Source of the DNA: Mesaphorura yosii
Lineage: Eukaryota > Arthropoda > Collembola > Poduromorpha > Tullbergiidae
DNA: 64,000 bases
Assembly: GCA_009869945.1 (NCBI GenBank)
Contig: WIXG01000001.1
Coordinates: 248,001-312,000, forward strand
Direction: 5' to 3'
This document shows positions 38,214 to 52,800 of this stretch, piece after piece. The stretch's first letter is position 1. Every line of letters starts with the position of its first letter. A program made the translations under genes and the position numbers. The notes under the pieces were generated by a model that was not told the origin of the DNA, searched no databases, and saw only the letters and a program-made list of their open reading frames with translations.

Positions 38214-38691
38214 GGTGTTAGGGCATTTGGCTGAATTTCTTTCTGGCGGACTGACATTTGGCGGAATTTTTTCCCCGAATGACATATTTGGCTGACTGAA
38301 AATTTGGTCCAATGGACACTCGGCCGAATAACTTTGAAAGGAGTCGAAAATTTTATTTATGCAAGATTTAGACCTCACCTAATCATATCAAATTCTTATC
38401 ATTCATCAAAATGTAAAACATGTTTAAGAAAATTATTTGTTGGCGTATTCGTGCCAGCACAATGGAGTGGACAGTAACTAATTCATCCTCAAGCCCGCAG
38501 TTATGTCAAAGGTCCCCAAAATGTTGTGACAGTACAAAAATGCTTGCATTTTACCCGTCATGCAATTCATTTGAGTCTGTTTCAGCAACATTCGGCCAAG
38601 TATCCATTCGACCGAAAGTGCAGTCAGCCAAATGTGTCATTCGGGGAAAAAAATTCCGCCAAATTGTTTTTAGGGGAAATGACCGACCACG
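38214..38691. mobile_element. Non-autonomous DNA transposon (MITE-like) with modular inverted repeats
   Basis: About 110 bp at each end are inverted copies of each other. Shared blocks include TGTCATTCGGGGAAAAA, TTCCGCCAAAT and CAGTCAGCCAAAT, found on minus at 38240-38340 and on plus at 38590-38670. The arms are built from related short units that alternate GGC and ATTT/GAAT motifs. The exact 8-mer TCTTTAAT flanks both sides (38206-38213 and 38692-38699), consistent with a target-site duplication. The 230-bp core shows no transposase. The 8-bp duplication would fit hAT or, with one mismatch in a ninth base, a Mutator-like element. Confidence 0.8.
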
Positions 38692-38699
38692 TCTTTAAT

Positions 38700-41600
38700 A
38701 CTCACACTCGAGTCAAGGTCTTTAAGACCACTATTTATGACTTCACACAATTAGAGTGGACACCAATGCGCCATCGTCTCGCAGCTTCATGGCCTCATTT
38801 CAGGACATTCCAAGTGACAGCCCGAAATTCATGGCAAGTAGAATTCAAGCTCGATCTATGTAACGAATGGTTAAGACCACTGGCCATAATCATAAAAATT
38901 TAATAGAGTAAATAAACCGATGCAAATGCAAAACACATTCACACAAATTGAATCAAAGCGAAGCATGCGGCATCCGAAAGAGTGGCTAAGATGAATGAGA
39001 AACATAAACGCTGGCACAGAGATGAGCCGGAGCAAGTCATGGCAAAGGCAAAGACCATGAGAGGTTAAAGCTTCAAATGGCATAGCATAAAGTATTAATG
39101 ACTATTTTGGATTCAAGCCAAACCAAATTAAACTTCATCTTCGCCACTGCCACAGCACTGCCACTGCCACCAAACCTCCACTTTAGCAGGACAGGATTCT
39201 AACCAACAGCGGCAAAAACAGTAAACATAGAGTGTGGATGAAGTGCGAGTGTGAGACTCGAAACCCACCCTTCACTTTCTTCGTGATCTGACACGATCAC
39301 GTACATGAAAGTACACACCGGACGAATGAAGCATTTAACGCATTTTATTGTGTCCGTGCTTGTGGAGTTTGGTTTGTTTATTTCGTTTTAATTGATTTTT
39401 TCAGGTTTTCACTTTTCGCTGGTTGATTTACGGTTAAATGGAGACGAGATGAGGCCGCGAATAGCCAAACCGGAAACCGCAATCAATAGTAGGTTGTTTG
39501 GCTGGATTAGGGCTTGGGTTTCGTTGCTGCATTTAACCCCAGAAAACTTTCTCCATTCATTCTTCGAACTATTTTTCAAGAGCAAACTCAACCGCAACTC
39601 GGCTGCAATTGCCGTTGCATGCGTGCAAGTTGCAGCTTTATATTTTTATTGATTGCTTTCCATTCATGAGATAGCTTGTACCGCATTTTGCATGGTGCAT
39701 TGTGTTTTCTGGCTGAAAGAACCATCAGCTCATTTCATATCCTGATGCATGTGCATGGAGCTGGAGTGCGGCGCACGTCCCCATTATAATATGCATACAC
39801 GTGCACGTCGGTGGTGAATGCTCCTTCGGGTTTCCTGCAGCGCCGCCCTGCCTCGTCGAGTGTTTGCATTTTTTGCATAAAGAAACCGTTTTCTGCAGAA
39901 AAGTTGAGCCGAGTTTGCACTTTGCATAGGCTTCAGTACACAAAGGAAAGGTGCAGAAAAGAGAAATGAAGTTTTCTACTCGGATAAAGTTTTCTTTTGT
40001 GAGTTGGACTCATGAACAGGGTGCTGTATTGCACCACGAGCGCACTGCAAAAATCAATTGATGTGACGTGAAATGAGTTTGACAGGTTAATAAAGGTCTA
40101 TTATAAATATTATAACAATGCCACAACCTACATGTGAATGTGAGATGTGGAATATCGGTTCGGCTGCGGTTGAAGTTCAGTTTAGAACCAAATGCTAGCA
40201 ATCGAGCAAGTTCTATTTGGAGTTTGACTAACCGAGTCCAAGAAATTACGTCAATGCTTACTTTGAAAAACATATCTGAAACCACAAGAAACATTTGGAT
40301 AGCTGAACTCAAAAATGATTTTTTTTGTTCACGTTATAACAGCAATCTATATCTGCACTCTATTCTTGTCGAATTATAAGAGTCTTGTTGCATACTGTCA
40401 CAATGCACATGCCAAACAAGCAACATAGTTTATGCATTGAACATCAACTTGAAAGTGTATCGAATTGAAATTAATTTAAAGTAGTTTTTTTTATAACACA
40501 CGTTTAGTAAGCCGCACGTAGAAAAGTTTGTTTTGTATTATTGAAGCAGAGGAGTATCTTTGATTCTTGACGCGCTCCCAGCAGATTTATGAATTACGAC
40601 CACCAGACTCGAAGGATGGTGCGCCTACAAATTCTGGGTACATAAATAAAATTATGTACGGTCCGACATCTTCTCGGATTATTTACCAAGGGATCATTGA
40701 AGAGATTTTAATCCAATTACACCCTCAAATTCGCTTGTCATTTTTAACCAATTTGCGGATTCTTCGAGCCACGTAATCTCGAGTCTGCGTTATTTATCTG
40801 GTCATTGTCTTTTCATGTTTGTCATATTTTAGACTTGACACTGAACTTCTCCATTCTAGCTTACCTAGCAAGGTAAGCTTCTTCCTGTTCATGTCACAAC
40901 TGTGGAAAACAATGGGCGCATTGTTAGCTGGCCAGCAGACTTCCCGTTGCGTTCTGTGTCTTGTAATTTTGGGTTTTTAATATATTATCGCATTGTTGTA
41001 GTTAATCATAATAATGACTAGCATTGTTGAAATTCGCTGGTTCTCGCGTCGCATGAAGCGAGGAAACACAACAAAGCAGATTATTTCCTTTGTGGAAAAT
41101 TAGGATGTTGTTAATTGTCTACGCGCTTGACTTGCCGTAATCAATTGGAATTAGCCGAGCAGCCGATTACGATCATCTTCAAGCACTCAAGCTGTTTGGT
41201 TAATCGGGCATGGAGATTGCTCTTGAAACTCGCGATCCAGTGTGTGTATTATTCTCACATTCACACCAACGCCAAAGCCTCCGCGTCAGTCATCTAGACA
41301 TCGGCTCGACTCGCATTTACATTTTTTGTGGTTTGGCCTTTTGGAACCCGAGCAATTTTTCAAAGTGTCAGAATATCTAATAAGATCTCGTTTCGTTTCA
41401 CTTCTTTCTACATTGTTCGCATTGCGCAGACACTCGGCTCACTGCAGAGCTCAACCGAATAGGGTTCATTATATTCCCATAAAATAGAATCCGGTTTGGG
41501 CTGAATGGAGGGATCCTTCTTCGTCCGAAGGGGCAGCAGGCAAATGGAGTGGAAGTGGGAAGAAAATGAATTGTTGTTTATCCTGTTCTGATTTGTATGG

Positions 41601-43719
41601 AAAACATCGAATTGACTTAGGTCAAGTTCCTTTCCTCTTGACTTGAATCGTCTCTCTTCCTTTCCGCGTCCTTCAATTTATGTGCATCATCAATAATACT
41701 CGTAATACAAATGAATGAGGGAAGACGGACAAGGGAAAAGGCTAGATTGCCTTGGATAAGGTAATTCTTGTAGTAGTAATAGTAACCCTTCATTGGCATC
41801 TTGGCATCGGCATCACTGTGAGCAGTGGTTATAATTCTTCCTTAACTGCATTATAATAATACATTTACGTTTACGAACCACAACACTCATGAACCCCGCA
41901 TTACACAACATTACATTACTCGCTATTAGGTTACTCGCATTCATTTCGTTTTAATGTGGTTCTCGGATCATCTGAGGATGTAGTTCAGTAATGGTATTAT
42001 TATGCACATACTTGAGTGAAGGACCCTTGAGGCCCACTTAGTATTCACCTGACGCTGTGCTGACTGCGTACGCGAACGTGTACGTGAGAGACTGAGAACA
42101 ATAAGCGGGAAGATGATACCTCCGATGATGTGCTAGGAATGCATTTCGAGTTTGAGTCTGAACGAGTACAACCCAGACACCAACGGTACCGCATTTTACC
42201 TGCACTGCAAAGAGTTTTCGCTTTCTTCTCCTTTCGCTTCTTCGACAAATGATGTGGGAACCCACTAGTTAAAAAATACACGTAACCTTGCGAAGGAATT
42301 CCGATGATGGGATCCTCGACATCCCGTTCCACCTCTCGTTCTCTCAGCGTTTTGTTTCACTCTTCATCTCCATTGCACTTCCCCTCGAGAACGAAGGCAG
42401 ACAGTAGAAATAGAAACCCAAATGAACCTTTTTATGGAACTCGAACCTGAGAACTTGTCAAGAACGACATAAATGTAAAAAACTAGACTCGGCTGGCTGG
42501 GAGTCTCGTTATAGTACAATGTATTCAATTTTCACCAATGGTTTTGTAGTTTAAATAAACAATTGAGAGTATAAAATCTTAAGAATAGGAGAGCTTAAAA
42601 AGGTTCCGATGTGACGCGACAGCGACAACAAAACGAAGCTTGACATTACGACGAGACGACGAAGGTCATGTCACGTCAAATCCTCAGTCGGACCACGTTA
42701 GAATGGTGTCATTTTATGCACCTTTCATTGAACGTGGGAATCTCGCTTCGGCGCATTGCATTCATCTGCGGCGGTTGTATTTCTTCTTTTGTCATCTAAA
42801 ATTCTCCGTTCTTCGCTTGACAAATAGTATGAAATTAGATCCAGGCTTCCACTGCAACTTTCCAGCTTGCTTTTGTTTGGGTTTCAGTTTCGTTGCTCAT
42901 CACTTTATTTGTGGTTTCTGAATACACAAGAAATATTGCACATTTATTATTTATTACGAAATGCTTTTCGAATAGACATGATTTTCAGGTCTTTGCTCTC
43001 CCCTGCTCGATCTTTGAGATTGCACTGCGCAATCTGAAAGTAAAAGCAGTTTACTGAAAACCGAAGAAAACTGGAACCTAGCACGTGAGTCCCTCGAACG
43101 TGAGGAAAACCAATTTCATATGTGATGCGATGTGAAATGATAAGTTTGGTGCTCTGTTCTTGCTCTTACCCCACCGCACTGATCGCGGGCACGGACACTA
43201 GCAGCAAAAAGTGCCGGCAAAATGATATGTGAAGATGCACCCAGCGTTGCTGGTAATATGTAAGCTCAGGACAAGTTAATACAAATACTAATGCAACTGG
43301 GAACTGCAGTCTCGGCGTCTCGTGTCACCGTGTCCCAAACAGTGCGGTTCCCTTTTACTCTTCTCCTCGCAGTCTTTCATCACGATCATGGCAAGGCGTC
43401 GCACCCTGATATGGAAGTATTTTCAGGTTTATTACAAGTAATATATTATCATAAATGGGTGCCAGATAGAAAATATTACTATGACTTGGGTGCAAGGGCA
43501 AGTGCAAACGCTAGATGCAATTTTGGAGTTGCGAGTCGAGGAATGCAGCAGTCTCGCCCTCGTTTGTGTATCTACTCTGCTCGCATACACAACGCAACGC
43601 AATAATAGACTCTGCTCTTAAGAGGCCTGGTGAAATGCAGTGAAATGAGGAGCAGAATAGTGGATGATGAGACTACATTAGTTAGAAATATAATTTTTGC
43701 CTCAGCTTGAGATGCCTGG
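38700..43719. other. Intergenic DNA, no supported gene
   Basis: Only short chance frames occur. The frame at 40567-40776 (69 codons, plus strand) looks protein-like in composition but has no recognisable domain, start context or splice partner. I see no RNA gene or repeat of note. Confidence 0.45.
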
Positions 43720-43830
43720 ATTCTAGCCCCGGTAGGGAAGGGGATACCGCCGCGACTATTCCTGGCTGGATCGTGGGTCCCGCTAGAATGAAATGAAAAT
43801 CATAATAATAGTACTAAAACGGTCGTAATA
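43720..43830 (+). repeat. Possible LINE/SINE 3' end: GC-rich block plus AAT-rich tail
   Basis: A 70-nt GC-rich block (43720-43789) is bounded by an 8-bp inverted repeat, ATTCTAGC and GCTAGAAT. It contains GGCTGGATCGTGGGTCC and is followed by an A- and AAT-rich tail (CATAATAATAG). The block stands out from the AT-rich surroundings and resembles the 3' tails of non-LTR retrotransposons. It is not a proper tRNA: the T-loop is not TTCRANN. Confidence 0.35.
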
Positions 43831-46800
43831 ATCATAGTAATATTTTGTAATATAAATGATGTGATGAGTGAGGACTCACAAGTTCATAAACTTTTTATTT
43901 TATTTTCTCCAGCAACTTTTCCCCGCACCGCACTCGTTTTGAGGGTGAGTGCATCTCTTACTCATGCAAAGCAGGGCACAACGGAGACGGAAAAGGACGA
44001 CTGAATCCTGAAATTGAAAAATGTTTCAAAATTTTCATTAAGGTCTTCGCAGTCTTCCCGTAACTTAATGTGCAAGGGGAATGGAAAGTGGAAAATGAGG
44101 GTTAATGCAATGCTTACGCTTCGTAGCTTCTTTCCAGTCGAGCCCCTGCAACAAATACGAACTTGTTCGCCGCATCGCAGGCGATTGTGTAACGACTTAT
44201 CTGTAATAAATGTAAATCAAACTGGTATAATCTGGAACAAATACAAATGTGCCTGGACTCATGCTCCTGACTGATTGCATTATAATAATGTGGATCAAAT
44301 CGACGGCTCGGCCGCAAGAACAACAAGAAGTCGGGTAAAGTGTCTCTCAACTTGACTTGACTTTTCAAGGTCTTCGTTGCATTGTGCGTAAGTTCAAGGA
44401 TTTAAAAAATGAAACACAATTTTTGAAGACTTGTCAAGCGTAATTTAATGCCTTTCCTCCGCGCAACCAGCTTCAATTCGGTCTTGCGACTGTCTACAAT
44501 ATTTTTCAGGCCAGTGACTTGTCTACGCGTAAGCCAAATACTTGACTTGTGTAAAATGAGAACTTGATATTTCCTCTGAACAATTCATATGCAGGATCTG
44601 ACAATTCCACAACATGCTTCATGCTTCCTGGCCAGTTGATATTTATTATGAAAGTGGACACGACAACCACGCAGATATCACGTACGCACTCGACTTGGTT
44701 TGGTAATGTCAAAATGATTGCGAGAGGGCTCGGTTTAAAAGTCAGTGAAGGGTTAAGCATAATTGTACAAGGGATTTCCAGACTAGCGCTGAGGCCGGTG
44801 GAGGTTTGTTTTACGATTATGTGAATGATGATTGCATGGGAGTGAAATTAATAGAAATTTGGCCTCGCACTCGTACTGCTTCTGTGTTGTTTTAGGCATA
44901 CAACTCATCCATCATTAAACTCCGCACCGAACCACGAACTGCGGTGCAATGATAATGATGATGGGAAATGGATTTACGGCGGCCAAGGCAGATCGAGTTA
45001 ATAAAGCCAAAGCCATCGCCATCAGCAAGGACCGATGCGAAGGCAGGAACTTAATGCAGGGAAGTGGTAATAAGATTTTACAATCTCTCCATTATTTCTA
45101 TTCCGCACTCCAGCGCTCCGAACGCGATTGCCATTGTCATTGACTACAAAAGCGTAAAAACGTACTTAGGAAGCGTAATATAAAATTTATATGATGGACC
45201 TCGGCCCGAAAGGAGTCTGACGGAAATCTCTTTATGCAGTGAGATCCACACCAACCAGCAGCACCCGAATAAAATGCATTACGTAAGATAAAGTAATTGC
45301 ACCGAATTTCAAAATGTAAACGAAAGGCAAGGGGAAGCCAAGTCTGTAAAGCCTCCTTGAGGATTTGCGTGTATCATGCTCTTGAATGAATTGAAACGGA
45401 GCAAGCCACCAGCACCGCCAGGACCAGGAAAGAAGCTGGAGCTCATCTCCTCTTCTGGTCTTGTTTATTTGTAAATAAAAGATAAAGGTTAGAGTACACG
45501 CACAGAAGAATAAAAAGATTAGTGCGTTTATTATTTCCTTGGAGCATTCGCAGAGATCCGACCCGGCCAGGAATAACCCGGCATAAGGATAATAGAAATT
45601 CGTAAGTTAATACCTTCTGGTTGCGTAAGCTCTTGTAAGTTCCTACTCTCTTGTGTATGCATATTCGCGATTTCAGGCAGTGCACAGAAACAATGGACTC
45701 GACTCGCCAGGCAAGCTTGAGCTGCTTCTGAAATCAAAAATGCATGCACGTGCGGATTTTAAATAAGTAAAGAGCCCCAATGCAGCCATCCGCCAGCGAG
45801 CGGCGGCCGGCGTGCTGTGGGTTCAATCTTGGGCACGGGCACTTCTTTCTATTAAAAATCCAAAGTAAAGGTTTCCACGAAGAAGCCCGACGCGCTCACA
45901 ATGCGAAGCAATCAGCAAAGAAAAGTGTAAAAATACATTTCAATTTGGAACAGACTGAAAAGTTTCCTTTTAAAAATACAAAAGTTTTAAATTCGATGTG
46001 AGCCGTCAGCTTCCATTTTCGTAATGAATTTGAGTGAGTGGAAGATGTGAATATGCATAAACCAGACGACGAGTCGCGGAATGACAGATCGCGGCTGCAA
46101 GTTGAGGAAAGACCGGCGAATGCCATTTGCATATTGGAATTGAAGTTGTTGCTACTGCTGCAAAGTTGGTCCGCTGTGGCTGTGTTAGTGAAAAGGAGTT
46201 AAAAGATTTAGTTTAACTTCAAGTACGAGTTCGCAGCTATATCTCGCATGCGTATAATGCGTGTGTTCTTGTACTTTGAACGTATAATTGCAGAGACATG
46301 TGCTTCTCTTTTCAGACACCAAATGAATTTGTCATTCGAGATGTACTTCGACGCGACGGCAGCAGAATCTCTTTCCCCATTTCTGTTTTCACGAGACAGA
46401 TTCCAGAAATAGGAAAAACAGAACTCAAGACGAGAACTTAAACGCGCTGTAATCATCTGAGTGATTTTTATAATGCGCAGCTCTGCTCATGTCTGTCCAA
46501 ACGCACTACACAAGTGCACATGCCATCGCACAAATCTAAAATGTGGAAAATAAATGGGAAGACGAGGAATTAGTCGCAGCTAATTCTGAGCGTTGTACAA
46601 CATGGCATAATAGTAACTTATAGCAATGGCAACAAGCAGCACAAGGAAAATGGGAAAAAGCACAGCAGTGTAGCAGTTCCATTCGAATAGCAGTCATTCT
46701 TTCTTGTATAGTTCACATGTGGATCATCTGTCAAATACCAAAAGTAACTGAATCAGCAAAGCATCTGCACTCAATTTATCTCCGACGGGGATCCGACCTC

Positions 46801-49800
46801 GCGTACCGCCGTGCTCGTGCGCGTATTGTTCAGTTGTGTCGTGTCATTGCCATACAAGAGCCACACAGAAGCGGAGAGAGGCCAATAACCAACAGCCTAG
46901 AATTCGAAATATTTTATGTACTTCATAAATTTCGAAATTGTAACCTGAAAAACAGATTAAATGATGAAATAGACAAATTTCTCACATGTAGCGCCGCATT
47001 TTGCTCAGATTGAACTTCGAACAGGAAATACTTTCGGTGAACTCGCAATTTATAGCACTGTCCATCAGAAAGGAATGCGTGGCGATTGAAACTGAAGCAA
47101 TAATACCAACAGCTTCGAGTTCCCAGCCTGAAGGGTGAAAATAAGCTCGCACTTAATAAGTTCCATCATCTGGTCTGATGCTCTGCTAAGCGACTGCCTT
47201 GAACTCTGCTACAGCGCCTCTTTAAATTTTTCTGCGAAAAAACGTGGCTTCCACATTAACTCTGATAGAAAACAGATTCACTTGGAATTCTTATATTTTA
47301 CGCATTCTCATGCCTTTGCATTGTATTGTCTCATAAATTTCTTTCTCTGCAATTACATAATTTGTATTGTGCCCTCGGAACTGCAGGCAAGCCACACAGC
47401 TCAGCAGCTTTTGGTGTGTTTGCGTTTGTATTAAGATTCTTTAATTTATGGTTGCATAATCATCAAGCGAGAGTGTTCGGAGGAATTCCAAATAAGAAAT
47501 TCCATTCAAAAGCGTCCTCCCAGTCCACGTTTACGAATTGCAGAGATTGAAATCAGTGTGCAGTGGGAAAATCAGACTCAAAACGAAGAGAAGACAGGAA
47601 AGAAAAAATTAGTCAAATCTCTCAAATCTTTGGTAGTTAATACAATATAACTTTTTAAGTGCAAGCGAATTTTGCAAGTCTCAAGTACGCAAGACACAGG
47701 CGGGTGATTTATTATAATTTTACATTGACCATGTTCTCGAGTCGTTGCTTTGCTGTATTTGTATTCAGAAAGCTTGTGTTGTGGATTTGTATTTACTTTG
47801 CTGTTTTTTGGCTCAAATTGAATAAAACAACAACGTTATCTTGACTTTCAGTGTTTCTTGCTTTAAACAATGGATTCCTGTATTCTGGCATGCTGTGTGT
47901 GAATAAATACATAGACAGGCAAGGTACGGTAAAGCGAGTTTTGAAGTTCGAGTTGAAGCGATCATAAAAACCCTGAAAATCAACCGAACATCGTTGCACG
48001 ACAGAGGCTGAGGCTCGGCAATATTTCTCTCAAATGCCTACCTGGAAGTTGTTTTTATTTATTGGTGGTGACGATGATGAGATGGCCGATGCGTAATGTA
48101 ATGCAACTTAATGGCGGCAATAATTCCTCTGAAAATTCATCAGCCTGCGTTTCTGGTTCTGCTTCTAAATGAATTATCGCCGCGTCTCATCATTCAAAGA
48201 ATTCGAGAGCCAAGCGCTGAGTTTGCTCATGTTGAATGGCTTTTTAATGTAAACTCGTCGTCACCAGAATGATATGGAGCCCTTTCTCATGCCCTTTGCC
48301 GACCTGCCTGGTTTTAATTGTTGAAAACAATAATACACATAATATTTCATCTCGTCCACTCAGCTTTCAGCTAATCTCAGCTTCTCATTCGAACTTTTAA
48401 TTCAAATGAAAGAAATCCTGCTGTGAGTTCTTCAAACAACGACTGTGAAGAAGCTTGACTCGAATCCAACCCGTTTAACCTTCACATGAATCATTTCGTG
48501 AAATAGTACGCAATAAGAATTATTTAATATTAATTATTGTAGCCAGTTGTCATTTTATTTATTGCGCTGAAATTACAATTATAATTAAAATCACGCTAAT
48601 TAATAAATTATCAATGCTAGACTAATTCATTGCAAAGATTGAGACGCCTTTTGGTAACTTTTATTTGAATCCAGATTTCGTGGTGCTTGAGTAAAGTTAT
48701 AGAATCGAAATCCGGAGCCGTGGCTTAATTGATTAAACCTTCAATGTTCATTTGAAAGAGCAGCAGCAAGTATTTTGCTGGAGCAGTCAAGCGTATGCAT
48801 TTTAATTATAACTCTCATAATAGTACGCTTAACATAACAGTCTCACTGCTCATTGCCCATGATATGAATTATAAATTTCAACCTCGCAGAACCCTCTTGC
48901 AAGCCATTGCGCCATGCACGACACGAGTAATGCAGTAATGAAAATCAAGATCCAAAAAGGCAAAAGGTAGAACAAGAATTCTGGACGAAGGAGCCAGAGT
49001 CAAGAGTTAAGAAGTCTTCGTCAGAATTCTCATGGGAGGTCCGCTGTGCTTTGTGCAGTAATAATATTTCTGAGGTGTGCGCGCTTTAAAAGAATTTAAT
49101 ATTCACTCGACAACTCATTTCTTTAATAATAAGAATACGCATACAGTAAAGGTATTATTAATATGACTCCAGTGCTCTCTGGCCTCCTGAGCAGGGCAGG
49201 GGAAAGCTAAAAACTAAAAACGCTTCTCTCGTTAATTCATTAAGAAAAACTGCGCGTAAGATTCTACGCGCATTATGCAAAACGGCTGGGTTCGTTCCGT
49301 ATTTTTAAGCACATGCAATACAATGCAATGTCAAGCGAATAATAACACTGACGCTTGAAAGGGACAAAGAACAAATTAATTATTGTGCCTTTTTACGGTT
49401 ATCACGTCTTTGAGGCCTTGAATACGAAAAGTCATCTCTGTCGGACTTTTTTCCCTGTGCTCGGAATAGAATTTTAAATGCTGGTTTCGGTTCCAGCTCC
49501 GAGATTCCTGTCAAGCATCAAGCACCACATCGCAATCGCACCGAAACTGAAATTACAGACTACAAAAGTGCTCGCTTCTACGCGAATACACGTACATAAA
49601 ACATCAGTCAGAAACTCCAACGCTTGGCTTAATTAATACTTTGAATAATTAAGTTTCTCTGTGAAAGTGAAATGCAATGCTACGAATCGTAGCCCGCATT
49701 TTCCAGGCTCAGATGCTATTCATTTCATGTCCATGCACTCGCTGCACTGCATTTCAAAAGAATCAAAAATGGCAACTGCATTTGATGTTCTCTTTTTCAA

Positions 49801-52800
49801 AGTAATTACGCAGCCTCGCTGGTTCAACTCGACCGGCATGCGGGTAACGTGAATACAAATATCATTGTCCATAATTCGTGCACGGCTCGTAAACAGTAAA
49901 CTAGGCACATAAATGAAACCAAACATGTGCAGAATGTGGACTGACTGAACATGAAATATTTCATTAGCAAACCCGTTCACGAATCAAGACCGCATTGCTG
50001 TCTGCTAAGTCTGCTGAGCGAAAATTATCACTCGTGATGTCATGATCATGGAGTTTGCATTCTTCAACCTTTGGGCTGCACATGAAAAGAAGCCCACATA
50101 ATCATGCATTGATTTCTCCGCGGTTAACTCTTCACGTAATTACAGATTAAAGACGTCTGGTTGCACATGCACAAATCACAAATTATAATATCAGAAGAGG
50201 ATTATGCGCTATGCGTCAGAAATCATGACAAGAACTGGCAACTGATACTCCGCAAAACATTTGCAAACCTAACAATCGCCAATCCTTCTCTGCCGTATTC
50301 TGCTGGTTAATTACACGAGCGAAGCAACAAGTACACGTTTGCTCATCATCATAATTACGCGCCCAAAACAATGCAATTATTGACTCACTTTTCTCCTTTC
50401 CTGGCCTGGTCCTGACATTGCCTATGCTATTTGCTTTGTGCTGCACTTATGCTTGCTTTTCTGAGGCGCGGTAATAAATTGGGTGTAGTGAACAAGTGCA
50501 CCCAAACAAGCACGAATCGATAATAAAAAATACGCATGATAATGGGTTCATGTCACATCAAATGTGAAACGATTTTCAAGTCAATTCCATTCCATGTAAC
50601 GTAAATCGTAAAACTTGAGACATGCGATGGAATTTTGTGCCAGACGACGTTGTTTGTTTGGGTGCTTGAACCTTCTTCGTATTGGCATTCGTGCGTCAAA
50701 AACAAACAAGGCACGGCAAAGGTGTAATCAATGTAGTGGTTCAAAATAACAGCCACGACGAGCACCTGCTCCACGAGTACATTATTAATGCGGTGCTGAT
50801 TGCTATACGACTACGCTGCGACATGGATGGCTGACTGGCTTAGCAATTGAAAATTGGCGATTGAGTACGACACGTGAACACGTCCTCCCGCGTCCACGCA
50901 GTATCTTCTTAACTTAATTATGTTGCAACTTGGAGCGAAATTGCTAGTTTCAAAAATTCTTGTGGTTTCTAAAAATTGGAATCGAAGGAAATAACCCAAC
51001 ATCGCTGTTGTTAATAAGAATGTTGGTGAAAAGTGCATGGTGCAAAGTCACGATTCCACTAAAACTCACCAAATCTTCAATCTCTATTAATTCTGCGAGT
51101 CTTATCCTGTAGCAAAGCTAAAGTCTTAATGCTGATTATGGGGTAGCGAAATTAATCCGAAAATTAACATGTTTACACTTTAATCATACAAATTATTGAG
51201 AGAGGATGAGAACGGGAAGTAAACAGCTACACAGTTTGCGACCTAAGTGATTAGAATCAATTTCAAGTGCCTTAGTTAACAATCTGAGATACGTCGTTTA
51301 GTAATTAACCTTTCCTTGCAGTTATCGCAACGCTTATAAAGATCCAGTTCTGAGTGGAGCTTGAGAGGTTATTGATTCCATTTGTTAATGCGCGAGTGTG
51401 TGGCATGCGTCCGACGTTGCTGCGAGTTGAAGAGAAGTTGGTCCGGTCTCATTCTCATGCAGATTCATAATCTCGTGATTATTAGTGTTGTATTACACGA
51501 GCAGCTTACTCACTCAACCCTGTCCAGGTGCAAGTGCATTGGTAACAACGGCGAGTGTAATTCAAATTCCACCTTTGCCTTCTGCACTCTGAAAACAGAT
51601 CAGTTTCACTTTAGCAGTGCGGTGGTTATTTGTTTGCTTCGTGCGTCGTGTTTGGCTCCGGGGTCAAAAAGCAGTGAGCATCAAGCAACTGCAACAACAA
51701 AGCAAAAACACGAGAGCGAGAACCTGAATCTGAACAGGAGCATCCGTACAACATTAAGATAAGAGTTACTGCACTGAGAAGACGCTGGCACAGGACGACT
51801 CATTTGCAATAATAATAATAAATGTTTAATTTTATTGTGCGCAACTGCTACGCTGCTCCTGCTGCAGCCCTGCACTAATATCATTCATTTCCATTACCAT
51901 TGTTATTCTCTGCATCTAAATCTGGAAAACCTTCCGTTCCGAATCAAAAGCAAAAGCTGCCCACGTGAAGTGCACGCTTATTACGATCAAGGTGCACCAT
52001 TCAGAAGAGTGAATGCTGCATTTAGTATGCATGCGTGCTCAAATTCTGAAAAGGTTTCAGTTTCATGCACAAAATTGTACAGATGCGCTTCTTCACTGCA
52101 CACCGCCAAAACGCTGCTGGAATAAATTCTCAATTTAATGCAATGCAGAATTGCATTCCGAAAGTCAATCTTGCGTCCAACTTAAAGTTGCAGCCGCAGC
52201 CGCAGTCTTTAATTTAATCAGCAAGTAACAAGCATGAGTGCATTATTGCAAGTTCAGCATTAGAATAAAAACTTTAACGTATTCAGGATGGCAAGCTCAG
52301 ATTTATTTCCCTGCACAGGTAATAATAGTTTTGGTTTGTCTGCCTTCACAAGCAATGGGCAATGAATTCTGTCTCCCAGAATTCATGCACTTGTCTTCCC
52401 GTGTGCAGTGATACTCGCGCACTTGAGATTTACAATTATGAGGTGATCGGTTCAGCCATACTTGTTTTGATGCCAAACAATTCACTGCTCACTTGTTTAC
52501 CTTTTCAGAATAAATATGTACTTATGCAACGCTGAACGTGTATGCGTGCCGGTAAAAGTCCGTGTCGAGTATTTATATTTATTATCAACAATAATATTAA
52601 AAACATTTTCCTAGTTTCATTTCATTTCACCAAAACGCAAACTCAAACTCTGAAAATGCGTTGCGTTGAAACAATTGAGTGAAAAATTTAATCATTTGGA
52701 GATTACTGCGCTGCGCTTCGTGTCGTGTGAGGAAAGAAACAAGTGCAGCTGAAACTAACGAAAAACTTGACATTCAAGTTTTTGTACATTGCTGGTGTTG

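Noticed and set aside
43720-43789. tRNA gene
   Set aside because: The 8-bp terminal stem and 70-nt length are suggestive, but the T-loop is not TTCRANN, the A-box does not fit, and no anticodon arm folds cleanly.
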